A DNA stretch of 64,000 bases from NCBI GenBank assembly GCA_029532625.1, contig JARFXM010000004.1, positions 2,604,001 through 2,668,000 on the forward strand, written 5' to 3'. Source of the stretch: Lomentospora prolificans (lineage: Eukaryota; Ascomycota; Sordariomycetes; Microascales; Microascaceae). The translations under genes were made by a program, and so were the position numbers. Position 1 is the stretch's first letter. Each line of letters starts with the position of its first letter. The notes under the pieces are model-generated. The model was not told the DNA's origin. It saw nothing but the letters and a program-made list of their open reading frames with translations, and did no database searches. Below, piece after piece: positions 34,985 through 46,832 of this stretch.

Positions 34985-37900
34985 TTGTGACAAAGGCAGG
35001 GATTTCACAGAGTCTTTGGATTTATCAGTATTTCGACGAGGAATTAATTATTATCAAGCTTCAAAGTTTTGGCGCGACTCGGATGGAGCGAGACGCATGG
35101 ATGCGAGCCTGGTCGGTTTATAAATGCCGAGAAAATCCCAACAACGATGTTTAAGTGTTAGCCAGCAGAAATACTCAACCGACGAATGCCTCAACCAACG
35201 AGCTTGAAGGAGGGGCTGATGCACGGCCATCCTTGACTCTCCCTCCAGGTATCAATGTGTGTATTTGCCGCCGAATTGCTGATGCCTCCAGCGCAAGCTT
35301 CCGAGTCTCCCGCGCAGGATCCTTCCGCCTAGCTGGCGCTCGTTCTGTGAAATGCGCTGCGCAACATTGGTCAGCCAGCTGGCTGTAACACACCCCACTA
35401 GGCCCGTTGGAGGCGTCGCGCTCGAACCTCGAATCCGGCGATAGCTATACGCTCAACTGTCAACTTCCTTAGATCGGCTCGCCTTCCCCACTCGGAGAGC
35501 ATCAGGCATGGTCGCCGCGGCATTGCATCTGTCCGAGGATTGCCAATAAGCCCCTTTTCAGACTGGATTTGTTGGGATTTCTCCCAAAGTGCAGTACGCC
35601 ATGAGCAGATGGGGGAGTTGGCATTCCCGCACCCAACACACACCCAACAACATGAAGCGCCAAATCGACACGGCCTCAGGTGACCACGGCTGCAAACGGT
35701 TGAGGATTATTATTAATAAGCCCCAGCTTTTATGCCTCGCCCGTCATACATTGCAGCCATCAGCGACTTCCAATTCAGCGCCGACTCTGTGTGGCAGCGA
35801 AAACATTCATTAGGAAACCCCGATTGAATGAGACATCCGTAGTCCTCCAAAACCAAAACCCAAAAAGAAAAAAAAAAAAAAAAAAAAAAAAAAAAGAAGA
35901 AAGAAGAAAGAAAAGAGAAAAAAGGAAATCCCTGCAAGATGTCGTCCTCGCGTCCCCTTTATGGAGTAGGGCAAGCGGAGTCTTCCCACATAATAGCATT
36001 CTGACACCTGACACCCGCCGTTATTCTGAGTGAACGCTCCGTCGCCCATCGTCTGCGACTCTTTGGCCACCGACTGTCATAGCTGGCTATCCTCATTTAG
36101 CCCGACCAAGTTAACAAAGATATTGCCCAGAAACAGGTAATGTCGCCCCGCTCGGAGCTGCAACGCCAGGCAGGGCCCGTAAACACAACAACTGCTATGG
36201 CTCTTCGCCAGCCCACCATGGCCTCCCCGGCGCGGCGGAGAGACCGGGTGACCGCGGCATGGGCGACAACAAGCCAATGGATTTGAGTTTTGTTGGGCCG
36301 GAAGGGATTGAAATATATTGCACATTACGATGAAGTCAGGTTCCCTATACTTCTAGTCTATCGGACTTATATAAACCCTAGTATATAATTGACGGCTCTG
36401 ACAGGCAGACAGAAACCGGGAGCCGCCAAGCCCTACGTCCTCCAAGCGACTGAAGGGGAAGTGCGTAATGCCACGGCGGCGCCAAGACCCCGGATACAGA
36501 ACTTTGCAAGATATTAACTCGCCCACTCCGTTGGTCTGTCTGTTTTATTTTCTCCCTCCCGCTTCCGGTGCGATTCTCTCCCAAGTATGAACCTGAGAGC
36601 GGCGCCGGGCAACGTCCCCAGAGGCAAGAGGCGAAACCACCCCCCAACCTTATTTACTACGTCTTGGCCCTGCTTCGCACCCCGCCGCCGATATTGGGCC
36701 ATTACCGCATTCTGGCAACGACCGCCCGGGTTGCGTCGCAGGCCAGACATAAAAGTCAGAGCTTCAGATGGCGCGAATTCCCACCTCCGAATCCTTGTGG
36801 TACCCGTGTCTTGTCCCATCTGATCAAAATTTGGAGGGCCCAGTCAGCCAATGTCACGATGAGTTTCTACGTCGAAGCTTATCAATCCATTATACTGGAC
36901 TCGATACGGAGTGGTATTGTAAGTTTGTTTCCCAGGCTTCTATAAAGGCAGAGAGGCTGTGCTCGCATTGAACCTGAGGTGTCAGTTTATATAAATTAGC
37001 CTGGCGTCGCAGTGGATGGACCTATATGACTACCTCTATTCCTTTTATTCCGTCCTTTGCATTCTATCGTCGCGCCCACATCAATATCGAGGACCGGATC
37101 AGGAACCAAACCAGCGCCCCGATCTTTTATGGTAGAAAGTATTCCCGACCAGCGGTTGGCAAGCACCACATGGTACCCTTTTCCAATATCGGATAGGCGC
37201 CGGCAGAATACACTCGAGCTACATGCCGAGCCGTTATCAGATCGGGTTCCCTCCCCACCCTAGCCCCTATAACCAAGGGGTGAAAGAAGAACTACGTTGT
37301 ACCGCGATGCAGGAACGGGGCTCATGCCAGAGAAGGGAGATGGGAAACGGAGACTAGGCCGGACACTCCGGAGAAAGGGAGACAAAAAGGAAAAAAAAAA
37401 AAAAAATCCCCGGCATCTCCTGGGAATAGCCTGTTTGTGGGGCACGCCCGCCGCGTTACATCACAAGGTTGCGCCGAGTTGGGCTCTGCGCATCATGTTC
37501 GAATGGGGTATGGCTGGCATTAACCGACATGGGCGCTCTCTCCGTCGTGACTGGGGGAGAATCTTGTAATCGGAAGGGATTCAGGGCAAAGCAAGGACGC
37601 TACTCAGGTGTAAGTGAGACATGCTCGAAATCTCGAAGGGAGAGGGTTGGATCTGAATAGCTCGCTCCACTCTTGTTTATTAAGTTTTGATTTTTCTGGA
37701 ACGACGCATGGATGGCCAAGAGCTCCCGTGATAGATCACCGCACCCCCCCCCCCCCTTCCCCCAAGGATGTGTACATGGGCTTTTATTGCCAAGTCGTCC
37801 ATGTGATTGACGCAGGGAGACAAGAAGACCGATGCTCACCCTCACTGGTATCGAAGCAGTCGCTCGTAGATATATTGGTCTGCCCCTTTCCTGTATCGTC

Positions 37901-38060
37901 CGCCTTATGCGTCCCCATTTCCGCTGTTCTTCTCTTCCATGCCTGTGAGCTTTCAAGCCGGAAACTGTCAGTCTATTCCAACCGACCTGCCTAGCCGTAC
38001 AGAACCAGAAAGCCTTTCCCCCCGAGACAGTCCAAACCAACACACAGATCAGCAGCTATA
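34985..38060. other. 3.1-kb gene-free stretch
   Basis: No frame here shows a family motif or credible splice partners. It includes the promoter of the GFA gene (right of 34985), an A28 run at 35868-35895, an A run near 37391-37406, a C run near 37745-37756 and the promoter of the secreted dehydrogenase. Small hypothetical genes cannot be excluded. Confidence 0.6.
35868..35895. repeat. A28 homopolymer followed by purine tract
   Basis: A run of 28 A is followed by an AG-rich purine stretch to about 35930. It is non-coding low complexity. Confidence 0.9.
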
Positions 38061-39644
38061 ATGGCCCCCGTCCTACCCACCCTCGCGTGTCTCGCGGCCA
38101 CCGCGCTCTTCCTCCAGCAAGCCGCAGCCCAATGTCAGAACCCCGCCGGCCAGGGCACCGGAAGCAGAGTCTTGGCCGACGGGTACGAGGCCAAACTACT
38201 CGCCAGCGGTCTCCGAGTCCCCCGCCACATGGCCTTTGACCTGGAGGGCAACCTTCTCGTGGCCGAGCAGGGCGGCGGCGGTATTCGCAGGATCACCTTT
38301 CAGGATAACGGAGGCATTGACATCTGCGTGACCAGCTCTCAGACTCTCATCCCCAACGGCCAGGTACGTTTTACTTACTCTTTCTAGAGTTGGGGGCTAG
38401 CTATAGTTTTGAAAAGAAATGAAAAAAAAAAGGAGGAGGGAGGGGGAGCGCGGGCGAGATCTGAAAGTGCTGACGGGCCGGGCTAGTTGAACCATGGTAT
38501 CGCCGTATCGCCCCTCGGCAACACCATCTTCGCCTCCTCCGCTACCGACGTGTACCAGTACGACTACGACGCGGCGGCCGGAACTGTCGGCCAGCCGAAG
38601 CATCTCATCACCGGCATGCGGCAGGGCGGCTTCCACCAGACCAGGACGCTTCTCGTTCCCTTGAACGACCCCAACAAGCTCATCCTCTCCCGAGGCTCCG
38701 AGGATAACGTGGACGTGGCCACGGCGCAAGAGAGCACGGGTCGCAGCATCATCAAGTTCTGGAACATTGACGAGTTCACCGGAACCGCGGTGGACATGGC
38801 GAGCACCGGTACGACCCTCGGCTGGGGTCTTCGCAACAGTGTCGGTGTTGGGGAGGACCCGACCACCGGCGGAATCGTAGGTTGTCCCGGCGAGAAAAAA
38901 AAAAAAAAAAAAGATTGAAGAAAAGAAATGTGGCATGCTAAAAGACGGCTAACGCGCACGTAGTGGTCCGTCGAGAACTCGGTCGACAACATGCGACGCC
39001 TCGGCCAGGACGTCCACAACGAAAACCCCGGCGAGGAGCTCAACTACCACGGCCTCATCAACTCGACGGAGCCCAACGAGTTTCTCGGCAAGAACTACGG
39101 CTATCCCGGCTGCTACGCCGTGTGGGAGCCTTCCCTCATCACCGGGATCGACGGAGGCGCCAAAGTCGGTATGCAGGTCACTAGTGCCGAGTCACCGGCC
39201 ACCCAGAACACGGACGCCTACTGCATGGCCGAGACGCAGTCTCCCAGGCTCACTTTCCCGTCCCACACCGCCCCCCTCGACGTCAAGTTCAAGCACGATG
39301 GTAGCGCGGCCTACGTCAGCTTCCATGGCAGCTGGTAAGTTTGTGGGCCGATTTGACCCCTATCGCTATTCGAAGGTGTGCGCCCTTTCGTTAACGTTCG
39401 GCTACAATGCAGGAACCGGAGCCCCCCTGACGGCTACCGCCTTAGCCGTATCGACTTCCGGGACGGCCAGCCTGTTGCGGCCCAGGATAGCCGCGATTCT
39501 GTCGTCAACATCATGTGGAACGCCAACAACGGCGCGTGCCCTAACGGCTGCTTCCGTCCCACTGGTCTCGCGATCGATCGGGATGGCCGCATCTTCATGA
39601 GTTCCGACACCACTGGAGAGATTTATGTCATTGTGGAATCGTAA
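38061..39644 (+). CDS. Secreted PQQ-type sugar dehydrogenase-like protein
   Basis: Four exons (38061-38363, 38487-38876, 38964-39334, 39413-39644) give 431 residues. A signal peptide of about 23 residues (MAPVLPTLACLAATALFLQQ, then AAA) precedes QCQNPAG. The rest reads as a six-bladed propeller of the soluble glucose/L-sorbosone dehydrogenase superfamily: GLRVPRHMAFDLEGNLLVAE, LNHGIAVSPLGNTIFAS, LGWGLRNSVGVGEDP, ENPGEELNYHG, NYGYPGCYAVW, AYVSFHGSWNR and RPTGLAIDRDGRIFMSS. It resembles the fungal AA12 pyrroloquinoline-quinone-dependent pyranose dehydrogenases, which oxidise sugars outside the cell and can feed electrons to lytic polysaccharide monooxygenases. Cofactor use is inferred, not shown. 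Splice phases agree throughout, including TG|G for W at the last junction. Confidence 0.85.
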
Positions 39645-40745
39645 GAAGCTATGTGTAGGGAATAGTTGTTCTAGGATGGAGGAATGCCAGTTCCCGCCGG
39701 TCAATCAAGTTGGATGAGAACCGTAGTTTGTGATTAGTTTCCATTTTCCAGGATAGCGCTATCGGCTTCTGACTAAGAAAAAGGGAGACATCCAAAACGG
39801 GGCTTGAATTGTGAATATTTTCTTCTGCTGATACCGAAAACCTCATCGATTGCAACGTGCGAGGATGCGCCGGGCTGCGGACGATGTCGTTAAACCAAGG
39901 AGGATGTGAGGTGCAGCGAGACAAAAAAAAAAAAAAAAAAAGGTCACAGTATTCTTTCTCACTGGTTGGTTGTAAGCTGATGATTTGAGTCGATGTGCTC
40001 GCCTGTCCTCTCGCGAAATCGACCACCTCCGGCATCTCAACACAAAGCCTGTGTTGTTTAAGCCGGATGGGTGAGAATCCTCGCTTCAACCAAACGCAGC
40101 TCCGGCATATTAATACCCGATCTCCGAGCCCTCGAGTAAGTACTTTGCAACATTGAGTTTTCAAGAGGTCCATCCATGATCCATGTCCATGCCGCTACCT
40201 ACACCATGACTGCAGCATGAGCCAGGGCGTCATGTGGTCAGCTGCCCACAGCCGACATCAGCTGCTCAACAACCCCTCATATGGATGTCCATCACAGCAT
40301 TGGCGAAGATCACCATCGCCGGGGCGACCGAGTTACCTGTAGGATCAAGCGCCGCAGAACTGGGGGACCATTTCCGTGCGACCGCCCTCAAGGCTCCCGC
40401 TGCATCTTTTTATTTCACCCTTCCTATTGTCCACGTCCTCCGAATTTCCTCGCGCCTACGGTCAATAAGGGTTCGTTTCCCGAATCCACGAATCCAATCC
40501 CGCCTACGATTTTACGAGTGTTTACTTTTACTTCTTTTGCCGGGATTGGGGTCGTGCTTTAGCCTCGCCCGTCCTTGGCCCAAGGCAGCCTACAGCCCAC
40601 ACATATATATATACGCGCAGCATCCAATCGCCTAGCCTCACGGACGACATACGAGTCCCCGCAAAAGAAGAAGAAGAAAAAATTACCCATCACGAGAAAA
40701 TAAAAACGGATCGAAAACACCTGCCAAAAAACAACCGCCCCCACC
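39645..40745. other. Intergenic with TATA-like promoter
   Basis: This 1.1-kb stretch without a recognised gene contains an A run near 39922-39940. A TATA-rich segment (ATATATATATA at about 40604-40614) lies some 130 nt upstream of the next start codon. Confidence 0.6.
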
Positions 40746-41393
40746 ATGCCGGCGATAACAGTCCCAATCCCAGAACCCCTCCGCTACCTGCCCCGCGCCA
40801 ACGAAGAGACGACAGGATCGGTGCCGTCAGCGTACGGGGCGCAAAACTCGTCGCCGCACCCGGGGGTAGTGGCAGGCATCGTGCTGGGGTCGATTGCCGG
40901 GTTCCTCGTCGTCATCTTTCTAATATACACATGCCTCAACATTGCGCCACCGATACGCGGCGAGACAGCGTCGAGCTACATGGGCGGCAGCTCAGTGCTA
41001 ACGCTGGGCACGATTGGGCGGAGAAGGAGGGACCAGCCGGTCGGGCGGTCACGGTCAGGCGTCAGGGTGCGGGAGACGGTAGAGGTGCGGATGAGGGAGA
41101 GCGGGGAGGCGAGGCGGCATGGCGGCGGCCGCGGTAGAGGGATTCCGATCATTGTGGATGCGGAGCCGCCGGAGAGCGAGAGCGACGTTTACGTGGAGAG
41201 GAGGCGGAGGGACAGTCGGATGAGGGCGCCGAGGACGGTGAGCACGATGAGCGACGACGACGAGATTGTGGTCGTGGAAGAGGACTTGCTTCCGCCAAGG
41301 GGCGGTCGCAGCCGGAGGGCGGAGAGCCGGAGGAGTAGTCAATACGAGTCGGATAGGAGGCACAGTGGGAGGAGGAGCAGTAGGGACTATTAG
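40746..41393 (+). CDS. Single-pass membrane protein, arginine-rich tail
   Basis: One uninterrupted exon encodes 215 residues. The start sits in a strong fungal context (CACCATGCC). A short N-terminal region with S/T/N residues precedes one transmembrane helix at about residues 40-62 (GVVAGIVLGSIAGFLVVIFL). The remaining 150 residues are very basic and disordered (GRRRRDQPVGRSRSGVRVRE, SRRAESRRSSQYESDRRHSG) with one acidic patch (SDDDEIVVVEEDLL). The layout suggests a type I or III single-span protein with a cytosolic tail. I do not recognise a family. High G+C and coding bias support expression. Confidence 0.7.
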   Translation: MPAITVPIPEPLRYLPRANEETTGSVPSAYGAQNSSPHPGVVAGIVLGSIAGFLVVIFLIYTCLNIAPPIRGETASSYMGGSSVLTLGTIGRRRRDQPVGRSRSGVRVRETVEVRMRESGEARRHGGGRGRGIPIIVDAEPPESESDVYVERRRRDSRMRAPRTVSTMSDDDEIVVVEEDLLPPRGGRSRRAESRRSSQYESDRRHSGRRSSRDY

Positions 41394-42502
41394 CGGCGGG
41401 GATTTTCTGGCTTCTCTTGGGCTGTGAGACGGAAAACGGTTGAGGATACGACACGAGACGTGGTGGGCGCGGGTTGGTGTTCTTTTTGCTGCAGGCCTAT
41501 CATGGTTGGTTTGTGTTATCTTGGGAGGGCCTATGTCAGGATTTGTTGACGAGTCTCTGTTTTTTTTTTTCCCTTTTCCCCCCCAGTTCTCTTGTTTCTG
41601 CTATGTTTATGATATCAACGGTGGTATGGACAGCAAAAGGGCTGTTAATGATGTGCTGGACATAAGGAATGCGCTCGCTGAGGCCTTGGAAGAGAAAAGT
41701 GATGGGCGCCGACAGCGAGACACATTGGTATATTTCTTAGCGAGTTTTGGCTTTCTGTTCCCCTCCGCACTAGCGTTTCTAGCCGAGCGTGGTTTGATAG
41801 CTTAGTTCTGATTGCGTGAAACAAGACTCATGCCTTGTCTGCTGGCTGTTCCTGTTTCCGGGCCTGCCCTGCGTGACGTGACGTGATGTGACGAATAAAT
41901 GTAAATTCTCAAGTGGCTTCCCCATTGTGTCACCGGTTTTATGAAACAAGTCGCCTTCGCCCAGCAAGTCGACATGAACCTTGTCGAAATCAATTGATGA
42001 TTCACTCCAAAAAGAAAAGACAGAGACAAATAGTCCGGATTTCTCTTTCCTTATTTAGTTTTCTGGCATGTCGAGTTAGGACACACTGTTGAACCTTCGT
42101 GGGATGACTTCTACAGGTACATTGCGTATCATTATGTTATTATGGCCGATGACGCCGGCTTGACGCCCGATCTAACTTAAAACGGGCACCTTCCGCCTTC
42201 ACATGCAAATGGAGCTCGAGGCTTGCTGCTTCCTGTCAGCTTTATTATAATATCCACTGGCGATACCCTCTTCTCATCAAGCATATTCTCCATTTTATAA
42301 TTCTTTCGCGAAACAATCATATTGCAGCCCTGTAACCTGCAACCCATTACGGTTGTAAATACTCGCTGCATTCGTCCCCATCTAAGTCTACGATCTAGCT
42401 CCCGGCCCCACGGTCGTCGCATTCCGAGGACAATATCCACGACCGTCTACGGGTAGATTTGCTCCACTAGCACGCCGATTCATCCCCGGGCTTATCCTTA
42501 AT
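41394..42502. other. Intergenic, no gene seen
   Basis: This 1.1-kb stretch holds the 3' region of the membrane-protein gene and the promoter of the SigF-like gene. Short frames occur but none is supported by splice signals or motifs. Confidence 0.6.
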
Positions 42503-43302
42503 ATGGATCATCCAGGTTCGCTATCAAGCATCCATGTTATGTTCGGTAGTTCTGTTGTATAACTAACTCTCTTCCCCGTGACCTAGTCAAGGATATCAGG
42601 TCCCTGATGAAGAAGTTCGCGTTTGGCCTACCTGAGGACCAGCGCGATGCCTTTAACAACTACTTTCTCCCTTCGTCTTCCTTTGTTCACCCTCTCATCA
42701 AGATCCCCTCGTTCCAAGACGTCTACCTTCCATATCTCCCGCCCGTCAACTCGCGCTACGTCACACGCCTTCTGTACCGTTTAAGAACCATGCTCGTTAC
42801 TATCTCGGGATTCAACCTCGAGTCTGCAGGTGCGTCTTTGTAACTTCTACTAGGCGTGGCTAGAGTGATACCAATACCTTACTTCAATGTCTTAGTGTAT
42901 GATCAACGATCGGCCACGCTTACCGTTCACATTTCTGAAAACGTCCATCCCAAATTCATCCCATTTTATTCACCAACCATCAAGTCCACTCTCATATTTC
43001 GTCTTGCTCAACAAACTCTAGACGCCCAAGGCAACGTTCTCCCGCCTTGCGATCCCGAAGACCCTGACGCCCAAGGCGGCCGGACTCGTCTATATATCGC
43101 CGAGCATGAAAAAGTCATGCAGCCCGGCGAAGTCCTCAAGGTGGCCATACCCTTCCTCGGCCCGGCAATGTGGTCCTTTTTCCAGTTGTTGGTCACCCTT
43201 TCGTTCGTGGCCTGGGCATCCATCTTAGTACCAATTGCTATGTTAATGCCAGAGACCGTGGTCAAGAACGGGGATCACGTCCTTGTCCGTAAAAAGCAGT
43301 AA
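42503..43302 (+). CDS. SigF-like / NTF2-like domain protein
   Basis: Three exons (42503-42515, 42587-42829, 42896-43302) give 220 residues. The first exon is only 13 nt (MDHP plus one base), so the start was fixed by phase: G|TC gives MDHPVKDIRSLMKKFAFGLP. The body has SFVHPLIKIPSFQDVYLPYL, TISGFNLESAVYDQRSATLT, VHISENVHPKFIPFYSPTIK and EHEKVMQPGEVLKVAIPFLG. It ends in a hydrophobic span (about 175-205, SFFQLLVTLSFVAWASILVP) and a basic tail. Fungal proteins of this make-up are called SigF-like NTF2-like. The fold is of the NTF2 cone type and the function is unknown. The C-terminal helix suggests membrane attachment. It converges with the gene at 43420-44685, with 117 bp between stops. Confidence 0.82.
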
Positions 43303-43419
43303 GGCGGCTTTTTTATTACACCGTCTGCGTATTGGGTGCGCCAAACTCAAAAGTGTAACTGGGTGTATAGCTCCTAGTACAAGGCGTGCTGCTGCTGTAA
43401 ATCGTTATACTAGGATGGG

Positions 43420-44685
43420 TCATGCCTTTCCACCCCATTCTGGGGACGACAGCATGCTGTTCGGTTCGAGTTTGATTGAGAGTGTCCGTGGAGGTGTCTG
43501 CGATATGGCCTCTGGGAAATCATTGATCGCTTCACCATCAGACAAATTGTTGGGTTGACGGAGGGCTGCGGCGTTCCCGCATGTTGATGAAGCTCCAAGT
43601 ACCTTGGTATTCGTGTGTATTCTATCCGGCTTGGCCAGGCTAGTCGAAGTTAGACCGGATATGGCTTTGTTACCGTTATCGGAGCGTCCATCTAGCGGGT
43701 GGCACGACCGTTTCAACATTTCCGGGACAGATCGGTATCTGGCGTCGACAACTGGCGATTTCGCTTTTCCTCCAGCGGCGTTAATGTTACAATCGTTGAA
43801 GCACAACATACCAAGACCGTGAATATCCTGCTGTCTATTCCTTGGTGAGAAAATCGAGCCTCGCCCAGGAACAACTTCTGTACCCTCAAACCCATCACTG
43901 CACTTGTAAGCAACCCCTTTGCGTGTGCGCCGGATGTCTTTGCTCTCTGGCCTTTTGGGAATCCTAAATCCGGCCAAATTCGGGACAGCTTTGGGAATCT
44001 TGAAAAGGCCCAGCCTATCGTACTCGGTCGGACAGGTTACCTGGGGCCGTCTACGCCGTCGACGAATGGAGGGCAAGATACTACTACGATTCTGTTTTCG
44101 AATACCTTTTAAGAGGAGACATTAGCGCCTCTTGTAATAGTCAATATATAACAAAACAAGTCCAATGACCTGCCTTTCTTTGTAGCAGCTGGGTCATCGC
44201 ACTCACAATCAACCGGGTCCGGTGGCCTTCCCCTATTCTCAACCGAGGACGGCCAATCGGGAAGTGTATCTAGACGAGCTTCTAATGATTGGCTCGGGCC
44301 TGAGGACCCCGGATAGTGGGGAATTCCGCCAAATATAACCCTTGATCCAATATTGGGAGGGGATGGTGAAGAATATGCGATTTCCTCCAATATCTCGTCC
44401 TGTCGACTGACATTGGCGCTTCCAAGTCTATCCAGTTAGGCAGTCTGGTAAGTAAAGAGATTACAACCTTCGTTAAGTGAGAACCCACTCGTCAGCCAAA
44501 CCGCCAAAGCCATAAGGGCGAAGGTCTAAGAGAGGCCCTTCGAAATCAGCCGACGATTGTGCTTCGGCGACGCCAATTGGAGGAGTGCCGAGAGACATAG
44601 TTGGCTCGCTCACGACGCTCTGATATTCTAGTTCTAACGATGGGTGGAGGATAAAGCCACGCTGAGTGTGCGAGGATACAGCCAT
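43420..44685 (-). CDS. Unknown protein with basic central segment
   Basis: Three exons (44685-44489, 44427-44174, 44105-43420) give 378 residues in consistent phase. The N-terminus reads MAVSSHTQRGFILHPSLELE. A mid region reads DEILEEIAYSSPSPPNIGSR, a cysteine pair occurs in DCECDDP, and a run of six arginines follows (SIRRRRRRPQVTC). The C-terminal half contains YDRLGLFKIPKAVPNLAGFR and IPKRPESKDIRR. The best-phased second intron begins GCAGGT, giving a GC-AG intron (44173-44106). An alternative GT donor four bases on (exon ending 44170) with a later acceptor is also in frame. No family is recognised. The basic patch could bind nucleic acid or act as a nuclear signal, but that is only a guess. 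Confidence 0.65.
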
Positions 44686-45299
44686 AGTAACAAACGCAAG
44701 AGATCAAAATGGGAAAGGAAAGCATAAGGGTACGCCGAGGGCACCAAAGAGCTCGAGATTCGAGACCTTGGCCAGCAGATTACATGATACAGATGTACTA
44801 TCGTAGACACTTCTGTAAACAACAGGGAAAGCGGCCTTACTCTAGCTTTGGCTTTGTTTAAGCTAAGGGAAGGAGGAAATCACAGACATGTACCTCGAGC
44901 AACAGTAGCTACTTGAACAAAGGAAGGAGCATTTGACTATCATCCCCCTCACTAGTAATTCTTTATAACCACACATACTTGGCCTTTCTACGAAACATGA
45001 ACTAGTAGTACCTGCTGTACTAGTCTTGGAAACACACTCTCATCCCTCTCATCCATCATCATCCAGGAACACTCCATGTTGAGCAGAGTCCCTACAACAG
45101 ATGTTTCCATGGCCCTAAATAACTTGAACTCAACGGGTATAGTAGACCACCATATCTACATTCCATACACAACACCACTGTTTACTGAGAATCCTCCAAT
45201 GTTCCTGAACATACGAGCTGCATAGCTACGACTTTCACTAAAAAGAACCTACAATCATTATTATAATACACTCGACGCTTTCCATAGCTAATAGGCACC
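44686..45299. other. Divergent intergenic region
   Basis: This 614-bp region lies between the start codons of the unknown minus-strand gene and the plus-strand aldo-keto reductase gene. It holds both promoters; no other gene was seen. Confidence 0.65.
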
Positions 45300-46832
45300 A
45301 TGGTCCACACTATCCCCGGAATCCCCCCCCCTCCCGCTCCGAAGAGCCCTCTGGGTCGATACCGCATTCTCTCGCCCACAGCGTCGGTGAGGGTCAGTCC
45401 ATTCTGCCTCAGTGGAATGAGCTTCGGCACTGGATGGTACGGATATAATGCTAAGCATCAGCAAAGTTGTTTACGCTTGCTGGTACCATGTTAACGTGCG
45501 TAGGGGAGGCGATATCAAAGGTTGTACTCAAAAGAAGGCCGAGGCCGCCCTTGACTTCTATTTTGAGAATGTAGGTTATACCATGCCTAGAGTTTAGCGT
45601 CACGAAAACTAATAGGACCATACAGGGCGGTATGAGCTGGGCTTCCGCTTGTGTAGACATTGACGAAACTGACGAGGGCTAGGTAACTTTGTGGACACCG
45701 CCAACAACTACCAAGGCGAGGAGTCTGAGAAGATCATTGGCGACTGGATGGCGCGACGAGGTAATAGAGATCAACTAGGTGAGACAAACCATACCGTCAA
45801 CGGGCGCATCCCTCTTTTTATCCGAGACGAATGAGTGCTAGCCGATTACTGACGGAGTGGGATCAGTGATTTCGACCAAATACTCTACAAATTTCCGCGC
45901 CGAACATGGCGACAGTGAGATTATGATCAACTCTACGGGAAATAGTGCCAAAAGCCTCATCACGTCCGTTAACGCAAGCCTAGAAAAGCTTCAGACTGAC
46001 TATATTGATATTGTGGGTTGCTTTTTCGAGATGGGAGGGAAGAAGATGCCGATGCTAACAAGCAGATAAGCTGTACGTTCACTGGTGGGATCACTCAACC
46101 AGTTACATCGAGCTCGTGCAATCATTAAACCATCTTGTGGCCACCGGCAAGGTATTGTACCTCGGAGTGAGCAATATGCCCGCTTGGGTTGTTAGGTAAC
46201 CATATAAAACGAGGTATAAAGTGTATTTCGTAGGCTGACACATAGAGTATAGTCGGGCAAACGAATATGCCCGTGCTCACGGTCACCGTCAGTTTTCTGT
46301 CTACCAAGGGCGCTGGTCGGCCTCCAACAGCGATCTAGAACGAGAAATTGCCCCTATGGCGCAATCCGAGGGAATGGCTGTGATTGCCAGCGGTGTCATT
46401 AGCGGTCCTGTGTTCATGACATCAGAGCAGCGGCTAGCTTACAAAAGTGGCCATAAGCAGATGAACGAGCACGAAACTAAACTTTGCAAAGTGCTCGGGG
46501 CTATCGCGGACGAGAAATATACTTCTCCCGTCTGTGTCGGCTTGGCCTATGTGATGCAGAAGCAGCCCTACGTTTTCCCTCTGATACCGAACCCTTCTGT
46601 CGGCGGGCTCCAGGAAAGCATGCAGGCTTTGACCATAACCCTGAGCAAGACAGACATGGCCCGTATTGAAGGTGCTGCCCCCTTCTCACCCGGCTTCCCT
46701 CATGACCTTTTGTCGTGGAATGGGAGGGAGACGGACCCGTGGCTGCCGCGAGCGGGAGGACACATTAACTATGTGCCTTCCCCGGAGCCCATCAAGCTCA
46801 GTTCGGAGATGCCTAGGGAGCCTAGCTTCTAG
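45300..46832 (+). CDS. Aldo-keto reductase, aryl-alcohol/norsolorinic acid reductase type
   Basis: Six exons (45300-45436, 45504-45574, 45683-45778, 45867-46012, 46071-46195, 46253-46832) give 384 residues, the usual length of this AKR group. The N-terminus is MVHTIPGIPPPPAPKSPLGR, followed by CLSGMSFGTGW. The catalytic tetrad is present: D74 and Y79 (FVDTANNY), K106 (ISTKYSTNF) and H154 (YVHWWD). NADPH-pocket motifs follow (YLGVSNMPAWVVSRAN, VFPLIPNPSVGGLQESMQAL). Such enzymes reduce aromatic aldehydes or ketones with NADPH. The name of the group comes from a sterigmatocystin/aflatoxin-pathway homologue, but no cluster genes lie nearby, so that role should not be assumed. Two junctions use weak signals (GTTATA donor at 45575; AAG acceptor at 46070), yet phase and homology fit. 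Confidence 0.85.

Noticed and set aside
45300..46832. Reading the aldo-keto reductase as a pseudogene because its frames are broken
   Set aside because: Five introns with consistent phase restore a full-length protein with all four catalytic residues, so decay is not needed to explain the breaks.
45300..46832. Membership of a mycotoxin cluster
   Set aside because: No polyketide synthase, oxygenase set or pathway regulator lies nearby; the neighbours are housekeeping or unknown genes.
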